From: Candidatus Poribacteria bacterium
GTDB taxonomy: Bacteria > Poribacteria > WGA-4E > WGA-3G
DNA: 39,106 nucleotides
Assembly (NCBI GenBank): GCA_022394755.1
Contig: JAGFCA010000203.1
Location: 1-39,106, forward strand
Reading direction: 5' to 3'
The notes beneath the pieces are model-generated. The model did not search any database. It had not been told where the DNA came from and saw only the letters and a list, made by a program, of their open reading frames with translations. Shown here one piece after another: positions 33,612 to 39,106 of this stretch. The position numbers and the translations under genes are program-made. The first letter of the stretch is position 1. The number at the start of each line of letters is the position of its first letter.

Positions 33612-34031
33612 ATGACATTCTCAACAAAATATATACTTCTAATTAAACTAATCCTTCTCTCCCTTACCATCGGATGCGGAACCGATTCAGAATTCAAGAG
33701 TCCATGTAAAGGATCGTGGATTACACGGTGTGAAGCGAATACAAAAATCCTAATAATCGGTCCCTACAGAACAACCTGTATAGGAGCCTTTGAACAAGAA
33801 TGTTATCTGGAATTCAACGAGGAAGCGCAGAAATGGTTTTTCTTCTATGATGGAATAGACGGATTTGATTATGAACCGGGATATATCTATACACTAAAAG
33901 TTAGTGTTTTTGAATACGCTTATGAAATTCAAGATGTGGGAATTTATGATTATCGTTTAATTGAAGTGTTGAATAAGGTAGAAGCTTCGGTTGATGTAAG
34001 ACCACCACGACATCCTGATTCCTACCAATAA
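33612..34031 (+). CDS. DUF4377-type lipoprotein
   Basis: 139 residues. The signal peptide YILLIKLILLSLTIGC ends in a good lipobox (L-T-I-G-C, Cys22), so this is a membrane lipoprotein. The mature part has four further cysteines (CKGSWITRC, RTTCIGAFEQEC) that could form two disulfides. It also has the domain signature EAQKWFFFYDGIDGFDYEPGYIYTLKV, with the end YDYRLIEVLNKVEA typical of DUF4377. The function of this domain is not known. The gene starts just after the REP-like array; the neighbouring aldo/keto reductase gene converges on it. Confidence 0.78.
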   Translation: MTFSTKYILLIKLILLSLTIGCGTDSEFKSPCKGSWITRCEANTKILIIGPYRTTCIGAFEQECYLEFNEEAQKWFFFYDGIDGFDYEPGYIYTLKVSVFEYAYEIQDVGIYDYRLIEVLNKVEASVDVRPPRHPDSYQ

Positions 34032-34060
34032 AATTAAAAGACGGAATAATTATAAATCTT

Positions 34061-34090
34061 AATAGTACGGCTGTATTTCCTTATACTATT
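34061..34090. terminator. Possible weak bidirectional terminator
   Basis: AATAGTA (34061-34067) and TACTATT (34084-34090) form a 7-bp inverted repeat with 16-nt loop between two convergent genes. It is AT-only apart from one pair; the right arm touches the stop codon of the aldo/keto reductase. Confidence 0.3.
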
Positions 34091-34911
34091 TACCTTCCAT
34101 GAATCGCATTCAGATCTAACCGTCCATTAACATTATCAGAAACAGCCTTTGTCCAATCTACATCCTTTATACTCTGCAGACTCATCAATGCAACATTTAC
34201 CAATGGGTTTGAGAGTGTATAATTCAACAGAAAACTATCAATATCAACATCTGCCATCTCATCTGCAAAACACTGTTTAATTAGATTTTGGAAAGCGTTG
34301 CTTGTGGTAGAACGCATCAGCACAATACCCATATTTTGTTTAATGGCATCAGGAATAATACCTTGTCCACTAAATGCATCATAAGTGCTCTGATACATAA
34401 GGTTATAATGAGTCTGTATCATATCAAAATTACCTGTATCAATTAGCAACTCAATTCCTCCTGAAGGACCATCAGCAGAAAATCCTATATACCGAACCTT
34501 ACCTTCTTCTTTCAGTTTTAGGTAAGTTTCCAATCCACCGTTATTCAAAATCTGTTTTGCTTCATCAGTATGAAACCAACCACCATGAAATTGAAGCACA
34601 TCAATAAAATCTGTACCGAGACGTTGTAAACTCCCTTCTACTTCAGTAGTAATTCCTTCTGGGTCAATCGCTTTCGTTTTAGTGGCAACAATACAAGCAT
34701 TCCGTCGTCCAGCAATCGCTTTACCGAGTACTGTTTCACTATAACCACCTCCATAGGAAGATGCAGTATCAAAATAATTTACGCCATTACCAATGGCATA
34801 GTGAAGCATGTTGACCAAAGCATCTTCATCATGCTCTGGACGAACTCTACCACCACCATAACCAATTTCTGAAACACGGAGTCCTGTTTTGCCGAGTGTA
34901 CGATATTGCAT
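34090..34911 (-). CDS. Aldo/keto reductase
   Basis: 273 residues from the ATG at 34911, where the family's start MQYRTLGKTGLRVSEIGYGG begins and AAGGA lies about 10 nt upstream. A longer frame reaching 35085 would run into dnaE and adds no family sequence. All four catalytic residues are visible: Asp in NYFDTASSYGGG, Tyr in the same block, Lys in IVATKTKA and His in VLQFHGG. These enzymes reduce aldehydes or ketones with NAD(P)H in a TIM barrel. The substrate is unknown; the N-terminal GYGGGR fits the subgroup that includes L-galactose dehydrogenase-like and general stress reductases. It follows dnaE on the same strand after 67 nt. Confidence 0.88.
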   Translation of the reverse strand: MQYRTLGKTGLRVSEIGYGGGRVRPEHDEDALVNMLHYAIGNGVNYFDTASSYGGGYSETVLGKAIAGRRNACIVATKTKAIDPEGITTEVEGSLQRLGTDFIDVLQFHGGWFHTDEAKQILNNGGLETYLKLKEEGKVRYIGFSADGPSGGIELLIDTGNFDMIQTHYNLMYQSTYDAFSGQGIIPDAIKQNMGIVLMRSTTSNAFQNLIKQCFADEMADVDIDSFLLNYTLSNPLVNVALMSLQSIKDVDWTKAVSDNVNGRLDLNAIHGR

Positions 34912-34978
34912 ATTTACTTTATTCCTTATACGATTAAGATGGATAGATTGTAGTTGTCCATTATATGAAAAAGTGGTT

Positions 34979-37900
34979 TTAAACAAAATCCATTCGTGAA
35001 AAACCGTTGCTTTTCTTCTTTTTTGGTTTTGTCCTATTACTACGTTTAATTGAATCTTCACCAAACAGGTTCTCAACCTCGTCAAAAACTGTATCTACAT
35101 CAGTTATTTTATACTTAGATCCACAACGAGCAATTACTTCACCGAATTGTGGACTCATCAAACGTAAAACTAAATCAAGTTTGCCTCTGTTCGCAGACAC
35201 GATCTCCCTGAATGCTTTCATCTTGTCAAGATTTTCAATATCCGTTTCCGAAATTAATACTTCTACAGCACAAGTCTGTTGTTCTGCAACTGTATCTATA
35301 TCAATAATTTCGTTGGCTTGAATTTGACGTTCCTCTTCTTGTTCCTCAGTTTCGTCGTCTGAATTTCGATTTCTTCCATTCTGATTAATCTTAACTTTAC
35401 CTTCAATCCAAACGATCCTTCCTTCAATAAGCTCACCCGCCTCTTTATATGCTTCAGGAAAAACAACAACCTCTATGGAACCCTCTAAATCCTCAAACAT
35501 TAAAACTGCCATTGAATCCCCTTTTCTTGTCGTCAGGTTTTTTACTTCCGTAATCATTCCTGCTACAGATACATCGGAGTCAACCGGATGTACACTAAGA
35601 GTTTGTGTACTTGCTGTTGTATAGTTTTCGATGATATCTTTATATTCTTGTAGAGGATGTCCTGAAACATAAAATCCAAGTTGATCTTTTTCCAACTTCA
35701 GCCGTTCTAAAAATTCAAATTCAGGGGTTTCTGTGAGTACAATATTCGACGACGGTGTTTCATTGGCTTCCATAAAGAGATTCATTTGTCCACGATCACG
35801 TTCGGCTTGAGCGTTCTGTGCAACTTTCAAGATATTCTCTAAGTTAGCAAGAAGTCGCGCTCGGTTTCCATCGAGAAGATCGAAAGCACCACACTGAATA
35901 AGACTCTCAATAGCACGTTTGTTGACCACTCTTGTATCTACACGTTCACAGAAATCTTGTAGGGATGTGAATGAACCGTCTTCGTCACGTGCATCAACAA
36001 TCGCGTCTATGGCGTTATCCCCAACGTTCTTAACTGCTACAAAACCGAAGCAGATATCGTTTCCATCTACTGCAAAATCTTTATTACTACTGTTGACATC
36101 TGGCGGTAGTACGTTTATTTCTACTTCAAGGAATTCTGCCAGTTTCGCACATTCGGTTCGATAGCGTGTGACTTTTTCGGTGTTTCCCGCTTCCCCGGTC
36201 ATCATGGCAGCCATGAATTCGCGGGGATAGTGGGCTTTCAAATATGCCATATAATACCCTAACATGGCATAAACAACACAGTGTGATTTATTGAAGGCAT
36301 ATCCACTAAACGGTTCAAGTAGATCGTAGATTTTCTCTGCCTCTTCCTTCGGAATATCATTGTTTAAGGCACCATCAACAAATTTAACTCGCTGGGCTTG
36401 AAGAAGTTCTGGATTTTTCTTACCCATAGCAGAACGCAGAACATCAGCTTCGCCAAGTGTGAATCCTGCCAAATCACGTGCTATTTGCATTACCTGTTCT
36501 TGATAAACACAGACTCCATAGGTTTTCTGAAGTGCATCTTCCAGTAAGGGATGTATATATTCTATCTCTTCCAAACCGTTTTTTCGATCAATGAATTGCT
36601 GCATCATTCCACTTTTTATTGGACCTGGACGGTAAAGGGCAGGTATTGCTACAAAATCTTCAAAATTATCTGCCTTTAGTTGGGTTACAACTCTATACAT
36701 CCCAGCAGATGTTTCCATCTGGAACAAGCCAGCAATTAAACCTCTACTAATCAAGGTGAAGGTTTCTTTGTCGTCAAACGGAATTTCTTTTAACTTGATA
36801 ACTACACCATGATTCTCCTGAATCATCTTGAGACAGTCATAAATTTCTGTGAGAGTACGGACACCAAGAAAATCAAATTTAACGATACCGACATTTTCAA
36901 CTGTTTTCCCTTCAAATTGTGTAGCGACTTGATCATGTTTATCCTTAAAAAGAGGGGCAAAATCCGTCAAATTTCCATTTGATATAACAATAGCAGAAGC
37001 ATGACAGGAGACGTGACGTTTCATGCCTTCAACAGCCAAACTCAGATCCATCAACTCTCTGTTTTCCGGCTGTTCGGCAAGAGTCTTAAATTCTGGGACT
37101 TGATCCAACGCATCGTCAAGTGTGATACCGGGAGTGCTTGGAATCAACTGAGTTAACTTGTTGACATTCTCTAATGGAACATCAAGTGCACGCCCAACAT
37201 CCTTGATAGACGCTTTGGCACCCATAGTCGCAAATGTTGCAACTTTACCTACAGAATCATGTCCATATTTATTTACGATATATTCAATCACATGTTCACG
37301 GGCACGATCAGCAAAATCAATATCAATATCTGGGGGACTTATCCGTTCAAGATTCAGAAACCTTTCAAACATGCAGTCATAATCCATCGGATTAAAGGTA
37401 ATTACATCAAGGGCATAAAGCACAAGACTCCCAGCAGCAGAACCTCGAGCTGTGAGAGGATACCCTTGTTGGTTAGCATGTTTAACATAATCCCAAACGA
37501 TCAAAAAATATCCTGGGTAACCTGTCTTGTTGATTATATCAAGTTCGTGATTTAACCTATCCTGTACATCTGAAGAGAAGTCAGGTCCAATCTTTTCGCG
37601 TAACCCTTGATAGCATAATTCCTTTAAGTAGCTTTCATTAGTATGTCCTTCTGGCACATCGTATTTAGGCATCACGTTTTCGCTGTAATCAAGTTTAAGG
37701 TTACACCTATTCGCAATTTCAACTGTGTTACTGATAGCCTCAGGCGGATAATCTTTGAGTACTTCCCGCATCTCATCTACATTCTTAAAATAAAAATGAT
37801 TGTCAAAACGCATACGGTCAGTGTCATTTACAGTTTTCTTCGTTTGGATACACAGTAGGACGTCATGCATTAGATGGTCGGATTTTCTAAGGTAATGACA

Positions 37901-38518
37901 ATCGTTTGTTCCGACAAGAGGAAGGTTGAATTCTTTTGCTAAATCCACCATTATGGGATAAGCCTGAAGTTCCTTGTCAATGTAATGGTTTTGCACCTCA
38001 ACATATAAGTTGCGTTCCCCCATTATATCAATCAAAGTCTTGAAATTTTGAATCCCTTCTTCACGTTTGTTGGAGGATAGAAGTTGTGGTACTTGTCCTT
38101 GAATACAACCTGTCAGAGCAATTATCCCTTCACGATGTTCACGCAATTTTTCCATATCAATACGCGGTTTACTATAGAAACCTTCTGTGTAGCCAAGCGA
38201 GACCAATTCAAGAAGATTCTGATAGCCAGTAGAATTCTCTACAAGAAGGGTTAAGTGGTAAGGATTACCTTGTTCTTTGCCACGGGTTAACCGTGAGCCA
38301 GGAGCAACATATACCTCACAACCAACAATTGGGTTTACTCCTGCTTTTTCGGCAGTTTTGTAAAATTCCCATGCCCCAAACATATTTCCGTGATCAGTGA
38401 GTGCAACTGCAGGAGCACTGTTCTCAACTGCCCACTCAATCATATGCGAAATGCGACATGCCCCATCAAGCATACTGTATTCGCTGTGGTTATGTAAATG
38501 GACAAATTCCGATGACAT
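34979..38518 (-). CDS. dnaE: DNA polymerase III alpha subunit
   Basis: The replicative polymerase, 1179 residues, normal for DnaE. It begins with the PHP domain (FVHLHNHSEYSMLDGACRI, then LTDHGNMFGAWEFY). The palm carries the catalytic aspartates in PPDIDIDF (Asp397, Asp399, with Asp401), followed by ADRAREHVIEYIVNKYG. The third acidic residue is in VKFDFLGVRTL, and the fingers hold GYAFNKSHCVVYAMLGYYMAYLKAHYPREF. The helix-hairpin-helix and OB-fold (VAGMITEVKNLTTRKGDSMAVLMFEDLEG) end the protein. No intein or frameshift is seen. The minus-strand start has the usual SSEFVHLH context. A 460-nt gap upstream contains no clear gene. Confidence 0.98.
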   Translation of the reverse strand: MSSEFVHLHNHSEYSMLDGACRISHMIEWAVENSAPAVALTDHGNMFGAWEFYKTAEKAGVNPIVGCEVYVAPGSRLTRGKEQGNPYHLTLLVENSTGYQNLLELVSLGYTEGFYSKPRIDMEKLREHREGIIALTGCIQGQVPQLLSSNKREEGIQNFKTLIDIMGERNLYVEVQNHYIDKELQAYPIMVDLAKEFNLPLVGTNDCHYLRKSDHLMHDVLLCIQTKKTVNDTDRMRFDNHFYFKNVDEMREVLKDYPPEAISNTVEIANRCNLKLDYSENVMPKYDVPEGHTNESYLKELCYQGLREKIGPDFSSDVQDRLNHELDIINKTGYPGYFLIVWDYVKHANQQGYPLTARGSAAGSLVLYALDVITFNPMDYDCMFERFLNLERISPPDIDIDFADRAREHVIEYIVNKYGHDSVGKVATFATMGAKASIKDVGRALDVPLENVNKLTQLIPSTPGITLDDALDQVPEFKTLAEQPENRELMDLSLAVEGMKRHVSCHASAIVISNGNLTDFAPLFKDKHDQVATQFEGKTVENVGIVKFDFLGVRTLTEIYDCLKMIQENHGVVIKLKEIPFDDKETFTLISRGLIAGLFQMETSAGMYRVVTQLKADNFEDFVAIPALYRPGPIKSGMMQQFIDRKNGLEEIEYIHPLLEDALQKTYGVCVYQEQVMQIARDLAGFTLGEADVLRSAMGKKNPELLQAQRVKFVDGALNNDIPKEEAEKIYDLLEPFSGYAFNKSHCVVYAMLGYYMAYLKAHYPREFMAAMMTGEAGNTEKVTRYRTECAKLAEFLEVEINVLPPDVNSSNKDFAVDGNDICFGFVAVKNVGDNAIDAIVDARDEDGSFTSLQDFCERVDTRVVNKRAIESLIQCGAFDLLDGNRARLLANLENILKVAQNAQAERDRGQMNLFMEANETPSSNIVLTETPEFEFLERLKLEKDQLGFYVSGHPLQEYKDIIENYTTASTQTLSVHPVDSDVSVAGMITEVKNLTTRKGDSMAVLMFEDLEGSIEVVVFPEAYKEAGELIEGRIVWIEGKVKINQNGRNRNSDDETEEQEEERQIQANEIIDIDTVAEQQTCAVEVLISETDIENLDKMKAFREIVSANRGKLDLVLRLMSPQFGEVIARCGSKYKITDVDTVFDEVENLFGEDSIKRSNRTKPKKKKSNGFSRMDFV

Positions 38519-38683
38519 GCATCCCCCTGCTATATGTTATTATGTGTATTTTAAGGTTTAAAAGTAGGTCAGATTTTAATCAATTTTCTCAAAATTATAT
38601 TATATTATTATAACAGAAAACATGTCAGAAATGATACAAGAAAAATGCAAATGATTGGTTGGAATTTAAGGAAAATATTGAAA

Positions 38684-38737
38684 ATTAGAGGGTATCAACT
38701 AATAATGATGTTCGGTATCATTTCACTACCCTCTAAT
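38684..38737. repeat. Two-tier inverted repeat in the gap upstream of dnaE
   Basis: ATTAGAGGGTA (38684-38694) pairs perfectly with TACCCTCTAAT (38727-38737). Its 32-nt loop holds a second stem AATGAT (38704-38709) with ATCATT (38717-38722). No T-tract follows. The rest of the gap 38519-38978 has no recognisable gene on either strand. Being close to a transposase remnant, it could be an element end or a regulatory site. Confidence 0.5.
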
Positions 38738-38978
38738 ATGTCAAACACACTACCATTTACACGAAATCGGGCAAACAAGGCAATCGTTAAATCAACCACC
38801 TCTTTACTTTTTGATACAATAATAGACTTCCGTTTGAAACGCCAAACCAATGTCTCATACGGCAGTTATTGCGTTCAATTTAATGCATCTCTCCTTTCGT
38901 CTGAACATGTTTTCTGACGGGTAATAAGGTTTCATATACGTGCCATTTGTCCGTATAATATACCTTTACATTAATGTA

Positions 38979-39106
38979 TTAGAAGTAACATATCATTGAG
39001 TACTGAAAGTCTTCTTCCTGTAGCTGTCTATGTTTGAGTGAAGGTTTCTTCTTCAGACCGGTATAAGCGATCAAGGCAGCAATCGTATTCACTTGAAAGT
39101 TAGTAC
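38979..39106 (-). CDS. Transposase, C-terminal fragment (DDE/IS4-like), cut by the window edge
   Basis: On the minus strand an open frame runs from the right edge to a TAA at 38979-38981. It encodes about 41 residues including NFQVNTIAALIAYTGLKKKP followed by SLKHRQLQ. The pattern N.IAALIAY....KKPSL resembles the end of IS4-like DDE transposases, just after the catalytic domain. It could be the end of a complete element or a remnant; the rest is outside the window. The assignment rests on a short motif only. Confidence 0.5.
   Translation of the reverse strand, partial: TNFQVNTIAALIAYTGLKKKPSLKHRQLQEEDFQYSMICYF

Noticed and set aside
34912..35085. N-terminal extension of the aldo/keto reductase
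   Set aside because: It overlaps the end of dnaE and shows no family sequence; the conserved start is at 34911.
38645..38917. Open frame of 90 codons upstream of dnaE
   Set aside because: No motif, runs through the two-tier inverted repeat, and the composition is like non-coding DNA.

Overview
The window comes from an AT-rich bacterial genome that uses the standard bacterial code: several genes stop at TGA, while one TGA appears to be read as selenocysteine. The gene mix suggests a member of, or relative of, candidate phylum Poribacteria or the wider FCB/PVC radiation. It includes EutN/CcmL microcompartment vertex proteins, a gingipain-type C25 peptidase with a FlgD-like C-terminus, NPCBM-domain exported proteins, a 2-oxoacid:ferredoxin oxidoreductase and an IRP-type aconitase. 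That placement is inference from gene content; no rRNA or tRNA gene was seen.

Layout. 1-3874: the end of a 2-oxoacid:ferredoxin oxidoreductase beta subunit with a terminator, then ccmA-ccmB, then eno-ftsB. 4085-8194: a NAGPA-type phosphodiester glycosidase, a small lipoprotein, a zinc alcohol dehydrogenase and hemW. 8197-9098: a small HNH protein on the minus strand, then a peroxiredoxin-like gene interrupted by one in-frame TGA exactly at the peroxidatic cysteine position, with a hairpin just after it (probable selenoprotein). 9099-10552: a gene-free stretch with REP-like palindromic repeats of about 51-bp period and a 22-bp tandem repeat. 10553-14055: the riboflavin operon ribD-ribE-ribBA-ribH, followed by hisH. 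14772-17841: a histidine kinase and a sigma54-dependent response regulator. 17933-24410: two tandem EutN/CcmL proteins, a discoidin-like lipoprotein and a 1725-residue C25 peptidase. 24411-27709: an intergenic two-tier palindrome, a cupin, a free-standing FadN-type enoyl-CoA hydratase domain, a GNAT acetyltransferase and ndk. 27894-29713: two tandem NPCBM-domain exported proteins, each with a terminator. 29932-32604: acnA. 32605-33611: an IS200/IS605-like transposase gene embedded in the second REP-like array. 33612-38518: a DUF4377 lipoprotein, then aldo/keto reductase and dnaE on the minus strand. The right edge carries the tail of a DDE transposase.

Most notable points: (1) the TGA-containing peroxiredoxin-like gene with a SECIS-like hairpin; (2) two REP-like arrays with the same period, one surrounding a tnpA-like gene; (3) at two loci the REP palindrome appears to be split by the same inserted module, whose own hairpin shows compensatory base changes between copies; (4) a highly symmetric nested palindrome at 24496-24571. 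The rest is mainly ordinary housekeeping metabolism plus envelope proteins.
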